This document shows positions 26,420-35,269 of a stretch of 64,000 bases of DNA, piece after piece (position 1 is the stretch's first letter; each line of letters begins with the position of its first letter). The DNA comes from Streptomyces sp. DT2A-34. Lineage in GTDB: Bacteria > Actinomycetota > Actinomycetes > Streptomycetales > Streptomycetaceae. Position numbers and translations under genes: made by a program. The notes beneath the pieces were generated by a model. That model did no database searches and was not told where the DNA came from. It was given only the letters and a program-made list of their open reading frames with translations. The stretch is from NCBI RefSeq assembly GCF_030499515.1, contig NZ_JASTWJ010000001.1, forward strand, positions 1,054,001 through 1,118,000. Direction: 5' to 3'.

Positions 26420-27560
26420 AGAGCTGAGCGGCTGAGGGTCGGGAGCTCGGGCGGGGGCTGAGCGGCGGGAGCTCGGGGCGAGGCTGAGGTCAGGACCTCC
26501 GGGCGGAGGATCCGGGCCGCGGCCCCCCAGGGCTCCAGGGCCAGGCAGGGCCGGCCACCTGCAGGCCGCAGGCCCGGGCTACTCGCCGAGGGCCAGGCAG
26601 GGCCAGCCGCGCTGCCGGCCGCGAGGCAGGGGCTACGCGCCAGGGCCAGCAGGGCTACCCACACTCCAGGCCGAGGGACGGAAACACGGGCCGCGGGCCC
26701 AAGGCTCCAAGCCCAGGCAGGGCCGGCCAAGCTCCAGGCCGAAGGGCGGGGATACGGGCCGCAGGCCCCAAGGCTCCGGCCCAGGGCCAGGGCCAGGGCC
26801 AGGCAGGGCCAGCCACCCGCAGGCCGCAGGCCCGGGCTACTCGCCGAGGGCCAGGCAGGGGGCCAGCCGCGCTGCCGGCCGCGAGGCAGGGGCTACGCGC
26901 CAGGGCCAGCAGGGCTACCCACACTCCAGGCCGAGGGACGGAAACACGGGCCGCGGACCCAAGGCTCCAAGCCCAGGCAGGGCCGGCCAAGCTCCAGGCC
27001 GAAGGGCGGGGATACGGGCCGCAGGCCCCAAGGCTCCGGCCCAGGGCCAGGGCCAGGCAGGGCCAGCCACCCGCAGGACACGTAGGCCGGGGCTACACGC
27101 CGAGGGCCAGGCAGGGCCAGCAGACCGCGAGCCGGGGGCTACACGCTGAGGGCCAGAAGGGTCCGGCCACACTCCCGGCCGAGGGGCGGGACACAGGCCG
27201 CGGGCCCCAGGCAGGGCCGGCCACCTGCACGCCGCAGGCCCGGAGCTACACACCGAGGCCCAGGCAGGACCAGCCACACTCCAGGCCGTGAGCCGGGGCT
27301 ATACGCCCAGGGCCAGAAGGGCCGGCCACACTCCCGGCCATGGGGCGGGACCACGGGCCGCGGGCCCAAGGCTCCAGGCCCAGGCCAGGCAGGGACCGCC
27401 GCCTGCACGCCGCAGGCCCGGGGCTGCACGCCCAGGCACAGCAGGGCAAGCCACACTCCAGGCCGAGGGCCCAGGGCCCAGGGCCGAGGTCTGGGGGCGC
27501 AAGAATCCAGCGCACGCCCCCGGACTTGCGGGGCGAAGATCGGGGTCGACCGCCGGAGGC
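26420..27560. repeat. GC-rich modular tandem-repeat region
   Basis: About 1.1 kb built from some 16 imperfect modules of 46-70 bp, each opening with a GGGCCAGGCAGGGCCGGCC-like core and closing with GGGCTACNCGCCGA or GGGCCCAAGGCTCC. Four modules are duplicated as a block: 26564 onward recurs at 26822 (258 bp apart), almost base for base over 200 bp. Later modules are more divergent. Long frames are open on both strands with no ribosome site or recognisable domain, only A/G/P/W-rich repeats, so I read it as non-coding. Confidence 0.8.
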
Positions 27561-27741
27561 ACACGGCGCCGGTAAGGGGCGCGAGGCTTCCGGTCCGGGC
27601 CCCGTGCGTCAGGGGTCCTGGCCAGGGCCGCTCCGGCCGAGCGGGCGGTGACAGTGGGTATCACGCAGGCGCCTCAGGGCGTGCGGTTCGTGTACCCGTG
27701 CCGGTTCGGCGAGGTGCGGTCGCGGGCCAGGGCGTAGCGGT

Positions 27742-27996
27742 TCAGCGTGACGTGCGCCTGAGCTCCAGGCGTTCCTTCTCCGACAGGCCGCCCCAGACGC
27801 CGAAGCGTTCGTCGTTGTCGAGCGCGTACTCCAGGCACGCGGAGCGGATCGGGCACAGGCCGCAGATCCGCTTTGCCTCCCGTACGGAGCTGCCCGGCTC
27901 GGGGAAGAAGAAGTCCGCCCCGGTCTGCGCGCACAACGCCTCCTGCTGCCAGTCCAGGTCGGGCGAGGTGATCGTTGTGATCGTGTCGATGTGCAT
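27742..27996 (-). CDS. WhiB-like iron-sulfur transcription factor
   Basis: An 84-residue Wbl protein. The four [4Fe-4S] cysteines are Cys22 (EALCAQTGADFFFPE), Cys45 and Cys48 (RICGLCPIR) and Cys54 (SACLEYAL). The GVWGG turn (66-70) and a basic C terminus (SEKERLELRR) bind DNA or the sigma factor region 4. Wbl proteins control development, redox and drug responses in actinomycetes. ATG 27996 is chosen because homology starts there, although the frame extends upstream. No clear ribosome site, so the message may be leaderless. Confidence 0.85.
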   Translation of the reverse strand: MHIDTITTITSPDLDWQQEALCAQTGADFFFPEPGSSVREAKRICGLCPIRSACLEYALDNDERFGVWGGLSEKERLELRRTSR

Positions 27997-28302
27997 ACGC
28001 AGGATCGTGCCGGTCGGCGAAAAACGTTCGATCAACGCGGGATCAACGCCGCGCCGCAGGGCCGCCGGCCGACTCGATGCTCCCCCTGCGCGCGCTGCGG
28101 CGCACGGCGGCGCGCGCAAACAGGTGAAAGACATGGAGGTCCTCGCTGGTCACCCACGGTGACCGCGGCGGTTACCGCAGTCGGCTGTCGCGCTCCGGCA
28201 GCGATTGTCAGTGGCCGGTGCAAGACTCGGCAGAGCAGACAGCACAGCAGACAGCACAAGGGACACACAACGGACGACGGGACCCTTCCGAGGAGGGCGA
28301 TG
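27997..28302. other. Intergenic region between whiB-like and VOC genes
   Basis: Carries both divergent promoters presumably, though I find no convincing -35/-10 pair. The only structure seen is a perfect 12-bp tandem duplication (GCAGACAGCACA at 28235 and 28247) and the AGGAGGG ribosome site at 28291. Open frames here look like extensions of the flanking genes rather than coding sequence. Confidence 0.4.
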
Positions 28303-29094
28303 ATGCTCACCACCCGTTATGTCACCGGCGCGCCGAACTGGATCGACCTCGGCACACCCGACATCGAGGGCGCCGCTTCCTTCTACGGCGGCCTGTTCGG
28401 CTGGCGGTTCCAGCCGGGCGGGCCCGAGACCGGCGGTTACGGCCTCTTCCAGCTCGGCGGCAGGACCACGGCCGGCGGTATGCAGACCACCGAGGAGCAG
28501 GGGCCGCCCTCCTGGACGGTGTACTTCCAGGCACCGGACGTGGACGCCACGGCGAAGGCGGCCGAGCAGGCGCACGGCTCGGTGCTGATACAGCCGATGG
28601 ACGTGATGGACCTGGGCCGTATGGCCATCCTCGCCGACAAGGCGGGCGTGCACTTCGGCCTCTGGCAGCCCGGTACCAACAAGGGCCTCGACGTCGTCCG
28701 GGAGCCCGGCTCGCTGTGCTGGCTGGAGCTGTACACCACGGACGTACCGGCCGCGGCGGGCTTCTACAACGCGACGCTCGGCCTGGAGACCTTCGCCCTC
28801 GACTTCTACGGCGGCACCTACACGACGTTCAGCCCTGCCGGGGAGGGTGAGGACGCCATGTTCGGCGGGGTCGTCGACAAGGCCGACGATCCGGCGGAGG
28901 CGCAGGGCGCGGCGTACTGGCTGCCGTACTTCGAGGTCACGGACACGGACGCCACGGTCGCCAAGGCGCAGGAGCTGGGCGGCACGGTCCGTATGCCGGC
29001 CACGGACCTGCCGGACGTCGGCCGTATCGCCAAGCTCACCGACCCGTACGGGGCACGCTTCGCGGTGATCAAGAGCGCGCCGCCTCAGAGCTGA
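28303..29094 (+). CDS. Two-domain VOC (glyoxalase-fold) protein
   Basis: A 263-residue protein made of two vicinal-oxygen-chelate domains. Domain 1 (about 5-125) begins GAPNWIDLGTPDIEGAASFY; domain 2 (about 135-260) begins GSLCWLELYTTDVPAAAGFY. Each ends with a DPYGARFAVI- or DKAGVHFGLW-like strand. It resembles the mycobacterial CFP30B group; true glyoxalase I metal ligands are not all obvious, so the reaction is unknown. ATG 28303 has better spacing from AGGAGGG than the ATG three bases earlier. Confidence 0.8.
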   Translation: MLTTRYVTGAPNWIDLGTPDIEGAASFYGGLFGWRFQPGGPETGGYGLFQLGGRTTAGGMQTTEEQGPPSWTVYFQAPDVDATAKAAEQAHGSVLIQPMDVMDLGRMAILADKAGVHFGLWQPGTNKGLDVVREPGSLCWLELYTTDVPAAAGFYNATLGLETFALDFYGGTYTTFSPAGEGEDAMFGGVVDKADDPAEAQGAAYWLPYFEVTDTDATVAKAQELGGTVRMPATDLPDVGRIAKLTDPYGARFAVIKSAPPQS

Positions 29095-29176
29095 AGTCGC
29101 CGCAGGGCTGAAGTCGCCGCAGGGCTGAAAAGGAGCGGGACGCAAGCCGGAGGGACGCGAGCTCCCGTCGGACGAC

Positions 29177-30214
29177 CTACGCGGACGCGCGCCGCACCAG
29201 CGTGGTCGGCAGCACCACGCTGGAGGGCGCGGCACCGACGCCCTGCTCGGTGGCGCGCCGGTCGAGCCCGCGGAGCAACAGCCGGGCCATCAACCGGCCC
29301 ATCTCCTCTATGTCCTGACGGACCGTCGTGAGCGCGGGCTCGGTCTGTTCCGCGACCGGCAGCATGTCGTCGAACCCGACCACCGCGACGTCCTCCGGCA
29401 CCCGCCGCCCCGACTCGCGCAACACCCGCAGAGCCCCGGCGGCGGTGAGATCGTTGGCGGCGAACACGGCGTCCAGGTCCGGGCAGCGTTCGAGAAGCTC
29501 ACGCATCGCCCGCTCACCGCCGGCCGGCGTGAAGTCGCCCTCGACGATGAGCCGCGGATCGGCGTCGACCATGACGTCCCGGTAGCCGTCGAGCCGGTCC
29601 ACCGCCGACGTCTGGTCGAGGGCGCCGGTGATGTGCGCGATGCGCGTGCGGCCGAGGCCGGCGAGGTGGCGCACGGCGTCGCGGGCGCCGCCACGGTTGT
29701 CGCTGTCGACGTAGACCACGCCTCGCCGGTCGCCGCTCCAGTCGGGCCGTCCGCCGAACACGGTGGGGACTCCGGCGTGCTGGATCAGACCGGGCAGCGG
29801 GTCGTCGAGGTGCAGTGAGAAGACGAGCGCTCCGTCGACATGCCCGCCGGCGAGGTAGCGGCCGACACGGGCGTGGTCGTCGCGGCCCTCGGTGAGGAGC
29901 AGTACGAGCTGGTTGTCGTGGGCCGTCAACTCCTTGCTGATTCCGCGGAGTTGCAGGGCGAAGAAGGGGTCGGCGAAGACGCGGGTCTCCGGTTCGGCGA
30001 CGACGACGGCGACGGCGTCGTGCCGCCGGGTCACCAGGCTGCGGGCGGCCTGGTTGGGCACGTACCCGAGTTCCTCCACCGCCTCGCGGACCCGCCGCAC
30101 GAGGGGCTCGCGCACGCCGTCCCCGCCGTTGACCACCCGGGACACGGTGGCCCGCGAGACCCCGGCCCGTGCGGCCACGGCCTCCAGGGTGGGGCGTGGG
30201 GCGGTTTCGGTCAC
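29177..30214 (-). CDS. LacI-family transcriptional regulator
   Basis: A 345-residue repressor. N-terminal HTH: TLEAVAARAGVSRATVSRVV, hinge helix ending YVPNQAARSLVTRR, then a periplasmic-binding-like sugar domain (residues 65-335) with GVVYVDSDNRGGARDAV and the usual VPEDVAVVGFDD motif. It should sense a sugar or oligosaccharide. GTG 30214 follows GAGGAG. The operator 60 bases upstream suggests autoregulation. The divergent gene it might control is only a signal-peptide stub, so its main targets may lie elsewhere. Confidence 0.88.
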   Translation of the reverse strand: MTETAPRPTLEAVAARAGVSRATVSRVVNGGDGVREPLVRRVREAVEELGYVPNQAARSLVTRRHDAVAVVVAEPETRVFADPFFALQLRGISKELTAHDNQLVLLLTEGRDDHARVGRYLAGGHVDGALVFSLHLDDPLPGLIQHAGVPTVFGGRPDWSGDRRGVVYVDSDNRGGARDAVRHLAGLGRTRIAHITGALDQTSAVDRLDGYRDVMVDADPRLIVEGDFTPAGGERAMRELLERCPDLDAVFAANDLTAAGALRVLRESGRRVPEDVAVVGFDDMLPVAEQTEPALTTVRQDIEEMGRLMARLLLRGLDRRATEQGVGAAPSSVVLPTTLVRRASA

Positions 30215-30244
30215 TGCGCGGCTCCTCGGCTGGGGTTGCGGATC

Positions 30245-30283
30245 AGGATAGTCCTGGCGGGGGACGGGTGTGAGAGCGCTCTC
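30245..30283 (-). promoter_or_regulatory. LacI operator and promoter of the regulator gene
   Basis: A perfect 12-bp palindrome GAGAGCGCTCTC (30272-30283) matches the GAGCGCTC core of Streptomyces LacI operators such as that of CebR. A TATCCT -10 (30245-30250) is placed so that the operator overlaps or abuts the -35 region. Confidence 0.6.
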
Positions 30284-30453
30284 CGCTCCGTGGGAACCGC
30301 GTGCGTCGGCAATGCGGAGAGCGGTGCGGACCGCCGTACGACCGGGTGATCCATTTGGCCGATCTTGCCTGGCAGCTCCCTCGACGGCGACCGAGGCTGC
30401 TGCTGATGGCCGCCCGGGGTACAGGGCGGCACGGCCCCGGAACAGGAGATGCG

Positions 30454-30627
30454 ATGCGGACCACTCCCAGGAGAGAGCCAGTTGTACGAGGGCTGCGCCG
30501 GGCCGGCATGTCCCGCAGGTGGTGGCTGCTGTTCTCCGTCGGCGCGGCCCTGGGCCTCATCGGTTCCAGCAGCGCGGGAGCCGCCGAGGGTGCCGCGCCC
30601 GCGTCCCGTGCGGGTCGAGCGCGCTGA
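30454..30627 (+). CDS. Orphan signal-peptide ORF, probable stub of a secreted protein
   Basis: 57 residues: an arginine-rich N region, MSRRWWLLFSVGAALGLIGS, then SSSAGAAEGAAP and a stop. ATG 30454 has AGGAGA 3 bases upstream. It looks like a full signal peptide with a cleavage site at AGA-A and only about 18 mature residues. Its position divergent from a LacI repressor suggests the remains of a secreted sugar hydrolase gene, but a genuine short secreted peptide cannot be excluded. Confidence 0.45.
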   Translation: MRTTPRREPVVRGLRRAGMSRRWWLLFSVGAALGLIGSSSAGAAEGAAPASRAGRAR

Positions 30628-30634
30628 GCGCGAG

Positions 30635-31570
30635 TCAGCTCAGCAGATCGACCCGCTGCCCGACCCCCTGCCGCTCCGCCGCCCGATATGCCATCCACGT
30701 CAGCGCCAGGTCCTGCCAGGGCAGGCCGACGGGAGCGTAGACGGATCGGCCCGCGGTACTCGTACGGCCCGGGTGTTCGCCGCGCAGTACGGCGCCGAGG
30801 GTGGTGTCGGCGGCTTCCGCGGGCAGGCGGGCCGCCGCCAACGCGCCCATGACGGAGGCGAGTTCGCGGTCGTCGACGACGAGCAGCGCCGCCTGAAGCA
30901 GGTCGGCCGCCAGTTCCTGCTTTCCGGGCTCGTCGGCGCCCAGGCTCGTGAAGTGCTGCCCTTCCCTGGTCTCGGCCAGGGACAGCAGCGGTGACCGTGA
31001 CCAGGTGGCCAGCAGTACGGTGTCAGCCACCGCGGCGGCCTCCCGCGCCGAGCCCACCGGCCGGCCGCCGTGGCGTGCGGCGAAGTCGGCGCAACGGTCG
31101 CCGTCCGTGTCGTGGACGGCCAGATCGCCGTAACTCCGCAGCGCGCGGAGCCCCCGCACCATGAGCTCCGCCTGCGCCCCCGCGCCGATGACACCCAGCA
31201 CGTCGCCGGGACCGGCGAGAAGGTGGGTTCCCAGGGCCGCCGCCAGGCCCGTACGCCACGCGGTGATCGTCGCCGAGTCCAGTAGGGCGAGCAACTCGCC
31301 GTCTTCGCCGCTGTGCAGGCAGATCACCCCGCGCAGGGCGGGCCGGGCGTGCGTGAACTTGGCGTTCACCTTCACTGTGTACGCCTCGATGCCCGGCAGC
31401 ACTCCGGGGAGCAGCGCCGTCGCCGTACCGGGAAACGGCAGGTCGGCCCGTACCCGCCGCCCCGCGACGAGAGCGGCGTCCGCATCCCGGAAGCCCTCCC
31501 TCAGCGCGGCCAGGCAGGGCTCCGGCTCCAGTACGGCTTCCAGGTCACTGCGCGTCAGAAGAAGGGTCAC
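30635..31570 (-). CDS. Ornithine cyclodeaminase / mu-crystallin family protein
   Basis: A 311-residue NAD(P)-binding enzyme. The N-terminal dimerisation half contains YTVKVNAKFTHARPALRGVI and LLDSATITAWRTGLAAALG (substrate site). The Rossmann half begins VLGVIGAGAQAELMVRGL. Members convert ornithine to proline, reduce imino acids or act on alanine; the reaction here is not fixed by sequence. GTG 31570 start; a three-codon frame (ATG GGC CGG TGA) overlaps just upstream. No amino-acid metabolism neighbours. Confidence 0.82.
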   Translation of the reverse strand: MTLLLTRSDLEAVLEPEPCLAALREGFRDADAALVAGRRVRADLPFPGTATALLPGVLPGIEAYTVKVNAKFTHARPALRGVICLHSGEDGELLALLDSATITAWRTGLAAALGTHLLAGPGDVLGVIGAGAQAELMVRGLRALRSYGDLAVHDTDGDRCADFAARHGGRPVGSAREAAAVADTVLLATWSRSPLLSLAETREGQHFTSLGADEPGKQELAADLLQAALLVVDDRELASVMGALAAARLPAEAADTTLGAVLRGEHPGRTSTAGRSVYAPVGLPWQDLALTWMAYRAAERQGVGQRVDLLS

Positions 31571-31584
31571 CGGCCCATGATCGG

Positions 31585-32607
31585 TCAGTGCTCATGCTCG
31601 GCCGACTGATTTCCGTGCTCGTGCGGCTCGTACCCGGGAATCGTCCCGTCCGCCTTCTTCACCAGGAACAACCCCACCATCCCCATGTCGGAGTGGCTCT
31701 GCACATGGCAGTGGTACATCCACGCGCCCGCTCCGACCCCTTCCCCCGCGATCACCTGGAACCCGAACGAGTCCGCGGGGCCCACGATCTTGTTGTCGAT
31801 GACCTGGCTGGGGTCGTCCGGACCGGTGAGCATGCCCGTGCGGTTGTCGGCCCAGCGATGACCGTGCAGGTGGAAGGTGTGGTAGTACTCGCCGTGCGTG
31901 ATCACCGCGAACTCGACGCGATCGCCCACCGTCGCCTCGAAGTTCGGGCCGCTGTGCGCGGGCTTGTTGTTGATGAGCATGTCGTTGAAGACGATCGTGT
32001 GGGTCGCGTCGGGGAGGATGTCGCCTTTCCTGCGGACGATCACCGGACCGTACAGGCCCTTGCGGATGCCGCCCGTGCCGTGTTCCGTGCCGACGACGTG
32101 GTCGTGGTAGTGCCAGTAGCCGGCGCTGCCCGCGCGCCAGGTGCCGTCCCCCCGGCGGCCGGGGGCGTGGGTGCGCCAGGTGTAGGTGCGGGAGCCGCCG
32201 GGCTCGACGTCGCTCTTGTTCAACTTCGTGCCGTCGCTGGTGATTTCGTAGTCGAGGCCGTGGACGTGCAGGCTCACCGGCACGTCCATCGTGTTCTCGA
32301 ACTCGACGTGCAGGGTGTCGCCCTCGTTGAGCTCGATCAGCGGGCCGGGGATCGTCGGCTTGCCCTTCTCCAGGCCGTACCCCATCTGCCCGTCGGCGAG
32401 TTTCTCGGCGTACAGCTTGAAGTGCCTGACCTCGCCGCCGGCCGGGGCGGTCCGCGGCGGTGTGTCGGCACTCACGGCCTCGGGCACCGACGCCAGGGAC
32501 AACGATGTCGCGACGGTCGCGCCGCCCAGCAACACGCGTCTGTTGAAGGCGCGCCTGTCGAAGGCACGCCTGTCGAAGCCGCGTCTGTCGAAGCTGCCTT
32601 CGTTCAT
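31585..32607 (-). CDS. Two-domain multicopper oxidase (small laccase)
   Basis: A 340-residue laccase of the SLAC/EpoA type, exported by Tat and active outside the cell. All copper motifs are present: [31 protein letters not shown], and [14 protein letters not shown] with the T1 Cys and axial Met. Two cupredoxin domains mean it must trimerise to build the trinuclear site. The signal peptide is odd: [20 protein letters not shown] are four tandem copies of the twin-arginine block before [11 protein letters not shown] 32607 follows GGGAG. It may oxidise lignin phenols. Confidence 0.92.
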   Translation of the reverse strand: MNEGSFDRRGFDRRAFDRRAFNRRVLLGGATVATSLSLASVPEAVSADTPPRTAPAGGEVRHFKLYAEKLADGQMGYGLEKGKPTIPGPLIELNEGDTLHVEFENTMDVPVSLHVHGLDYEITSDGTKLNKSDVEPGGSRTYTWRTHAPGRRGDGTWRAGSAGYWHYHDHVVGTEHGTGGIRKGLYGPVIVRRKGDILPDATHTIVFNDMLINNKPAHSGPNFEATVGDRVEFAVITHGEYYHTFHLHGHRWADNRTGMLTGPDDPSQVIDNKIVGPADSFGFQVIAGEGVGAGAWMYHCHVQSHSDMGMVGLFLVKKADGTIPGYEPHEHGNQSAEHEH

Positions 32608-32785
32608 GCCGAACTCCCTACGGCGGTACGGAAATTGCCGGGATGAACCGGTGAGACGGTACCGGCCACTCCCTCGTTTATCCACACTCAGGACAAAGTT
32701 GGTCCCAGTACGGCCATAGGTATTGGCGAGTCGTTCAAAGGGGTCTAGCTTCCTTGTCGCTGTTGCTGTGACCGTGGAGGTGCCC

Positions 32786-35269
32786 ATGCACTTACGAGGG
32801 TTGAGCACGAGAAGACAGACCTGGGTGGCCACTGTGACCACCGGGATCGTCGCCGCCGGGCTGATGTCGGCTCCGGCGGCCGATGCGCGCCCGGTCCCGG
32901 AACCACCCCCGACAACGATGTCCGTCAAGTCGCCACCGGGCGGCGCGAACGTAAGGGTGCTCATCTTCCACGGCTCCGCGGCCGCGGGCGACGAGTCGCC
33001 GCTGGTGAACGCCGGTATCGAGGCGATCGAGAAGATCGGCCTGTCGGGCCCGGCCGACCGGCGCTTCAAGGTCGAGGCCACGAAGGACGCCTCGGTCTTC
33101 ACCGATGGGACCAGGCTGGGCCGTTTCAACGCGATCGTGTTCCTCACCGGCGGCGGCGATGTCCTCGACCCCGAGCAGGAGGCGGGGCTGGAGGCCTACA
33201 TGGAGGCGGGCGGCGGTTTCGTCGGCATCCATGACGCGGCCCGTGCCGAGCCGTACTCGGAGTGGTTCACCGGCCTCGTCGGCGCCCGCCCGGCGGCCGG
33301 CGGCCCGGCGAACGTTCAGCGGGCCGTCGTCGAGGTCGGTGACCGGCGGCATCCGGCCACCAAGGAGCTTCCGGTGCAGTGGAAACGGCCGGACAAGTGG
33401 CTGAACTGGGCGAAGAACCCGTCGGGCAATGTGCATACAGTCGCCCGTGTACGGGAGTCGACATACCAGCCGGGGTCGTCGACCGCCAACGGCTGGGATC
33501 ATCCGGTCAGTTGGTGCCGCGACTACGACGGCGGCCGCTCCTTCTACACCGGCATGGGCGGCACGGTGTCGTCGTACGACGAGAGCGACTTCCGTACGCA
33601 TCTGCGCGGCGCCCTGCTCTGGACCGCCCGGCTGGTGCAGGCCGACTGCACGGCGACGATCACCGGCAACTACAAGGCCGAGCGCCTCACCCAGCCCAAC
33701 CAGCCCGGCCAGAACGACCAGATCGGCGAGCCGCACGGCCTGGTCACCGCGCCCGACGGCCGCGTGCTCTACATCGGTCGGGGCGGTGCCGACTCCTCCC
33801 AGCCGGTGATCACCGACTGGAACAACCCGGACATCGGCAAGGGCAAGGGCGAGATCCATGTCTACGACCCGAGGACCAAGAAGGTCACCCTGGCAGGCGC
33901 GTTGACCGTCTTCGGCAACAAGGGCGGCGGTGATGAGCTGATCAAGGTCGAGGAGGGGCTCCTCGGCATCGAACTCGACCCGCGCTTCGAGGAGAACGGC
34001 TGGGTGTACCTGCACTACACCCCGCACGCGCGGATCAACCGCGACACGCGGATGGCAGAGCGGCGCGTCTCCCGCTTCACGCTGGACCTCGCCACCAGCA
34101 AGCTTGACCTGGGCAGCGAGAAGGTACTGCTCAAGTGGCCGGTGCAGATCCACAGTTGCTGTCACGCGGGCGGCGGGATGGCCTGGGACTCCAAGGGCAA
34201 CCTGTACATCGCGACCGGCGACAACAACTCCAGCCGCTTCAGCGACGGTTACTCGGGCAACAACCCCGAGCCGAACCACAAGGGCGTGTCCTTCGCCGAC
34301 GCGCGCCGCACCGCCGGCAACACCAACAACCTCAACGGCAAGATCCTGCGCATCCACCCGGAGCCGGACGGCACGTACACGCTGCCGGAGGGCAACCTCT
34401 TCACCGGCCGGGAGACCGACGAGGGCGGCGGCAAGACACGCGGCGAGATCTATGTGATGGGCGTCAGGAACCCCGCACGCATCTTCGTCGACAAGACGAC
34501 GGACATCCTGTACGCGGGCTGGGTCGGCCCGGACGCCTCGGCACCCTCCACCACGTGGGGCCCGGCGAAGTACGACACCTTCGCCGTCATCACCCAGGCG
34601 GGCAACCGGGGTTGGCCGTACTGCATGGGCAACAAGCAGCCCTACCGCGACCGCAATCTGCCCGACCCGACCAAGCCGCTGGGCTGGTACGACTGCGACC
34701 ACCCGAAGAACGAGTCACCGAACAACGACGGCCTCGTCAACCTCCCGCCGGTCACCGGCAACAACATCTGGTACTCGCCCCAGGGCGGCGCCCCGGACTT
34801 CCCGCGCGACGCGAACGGCGTGCCGTCGTACAAGCAGGAGGAGTCCACCTATCTGCTGCCGTGGCTCAAGGGTGGCGGGCAGGCCGCGATGAACGGGCCG
34901 GTCTACCGGTACGACGCCGTCTCGGCGACCAGTGACGTCAAGTGGCCGGCGTACTGGGACGGCAAGTGGTTCGTCGGCGACTTCTACGACGCCGACCAGC
35001 CGCGCAACGCGGTGATCACCGACCCGAAGACCCACGGTGACGGCGGTCTGCCGGTCCACTCGGAGTCGCTGAAGAAGATCGTGCCGATCGGCAACGACGG
35101 CATCAAGAACCTCATGGACTGGAAGTTCGGGCCGGACGGCGCGCTGTACGTCCTCGACTACGGCCGCGGCTTCTTCACCTCGGACGCCAAGTCCGCGCTG
35201 TGGCGGGTCACTTACACGGGCGGCGCACCGACTGCGGCCGCCGACCAGCTGGCGAGGGGGACGCAGTGA
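32786..35269 (+). CDS. Secreted ThuA domain fused to PQQ-type sugar dehydrogenase
   Basis: An 827-residue exported protein. A signal peptide (ending near APAADA-R) is followed by a ThuA-like flavodoxin/class I amidotransferase-like domain (about 54-277; [26 protein letters not shown]) and a six-bladed glucose/sorbosone dehydrogenase domain (about 292-811). The dehydrogenase has the vicinal pair Cys458-Cys459 and His460 in [12 protein letters not shown], where soluble glucose dehydrogenase has its catalytic His. ThuA proteins act in 3-keto-disaccharide metabolism. ATG 32786 follows GGAGG. The stop overlaps the next start (GTGA). Confidence 0.88.
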   Translation: MHLRGLSTRRQTWVATVTTGIVAAGLMSAPAADARPVPEPPPTTMSVKSPPGGANVRVLIFHGSAAAGDESPLVNAGIEAIEKIGLSGPADRRFKVEATKDASVFTDGTRLGRFNAIVFLTGGGDVLDPEQEAGLEAYMEAGGGFVGIHDAARAEPYSEWFTGLVGARPAAGGPANVQRAVVEVGDRRHPATKELPVQWKRPDKWLNWAKNPSGNVHTVARVRESTYQPGSSTANGWDHPVSWCRDYDGGRSFYTGMGGTVSSYDESDFRTHLRGALLWTARLVQADCTATITGNYKAERLTQPNQPGQNDQIGEPHGLVTAPDGRVLYIGRGGADSSQPVITDWNNPDIGKGKGEIHVYDPRTKKVTLAGALTVFGNKGGGDELIKVEEGLLGIELDPRFEENGWVYLHYTPHARINRDTRMAERRVSRFTLDLATSKLDLGSEKVLLKWPVQIHSCCHAGGGMAWDSKGNLYIATGDNNSSRFSDGYSGNNPEPNHKGVSFADARRTAGNTNNLNGKILRIHPEPDGTYTLPEGNLFTGRETDEGGGKTRGEIYVMGVRNPARIFVDKTTDILYAGWVGPDASAPSTTWGPAKYDTFAVITQAGNRGWPYCMGNKQPYRDRNLPDPTKPLGWYDCDHPKNESPNNDGLVNLPPVTGNNIWYSPQGGAPDFPRDANGVPSYKQEESTYLLPWLKGGGQAAMNGPVYRYDAVSATSDVKWPAYWDGKWFVGDFYDADQPRNAVITDPKTHGDGGLPVHSESLKKIVPIGNDGIKNLMDWKFGPDGALYVLDYGRGFFTSDAKSALWRVTYTGGAPTAAADQLARGTQ

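Noticed and set aside
26564..27075. Possible CRISPR array
   Set aside because: Repeat units are 46-70 bp and blocks of 258 bp with no unique spacers; no cas genes are nearby.
26326..27664. Long open frames on both strands across the repeat region
   Set aside because: They encode only A/G/P/W-rich repeats, appear in several frames at once and have no ribosome site; they follow from the lack of A/T-rich stop codons.
28235..28258. Tandem 12-bp repeat before the VOC gene
   Set aside because: Only two copies, no symmetry and no clear promoter relation; probably chance slippage.
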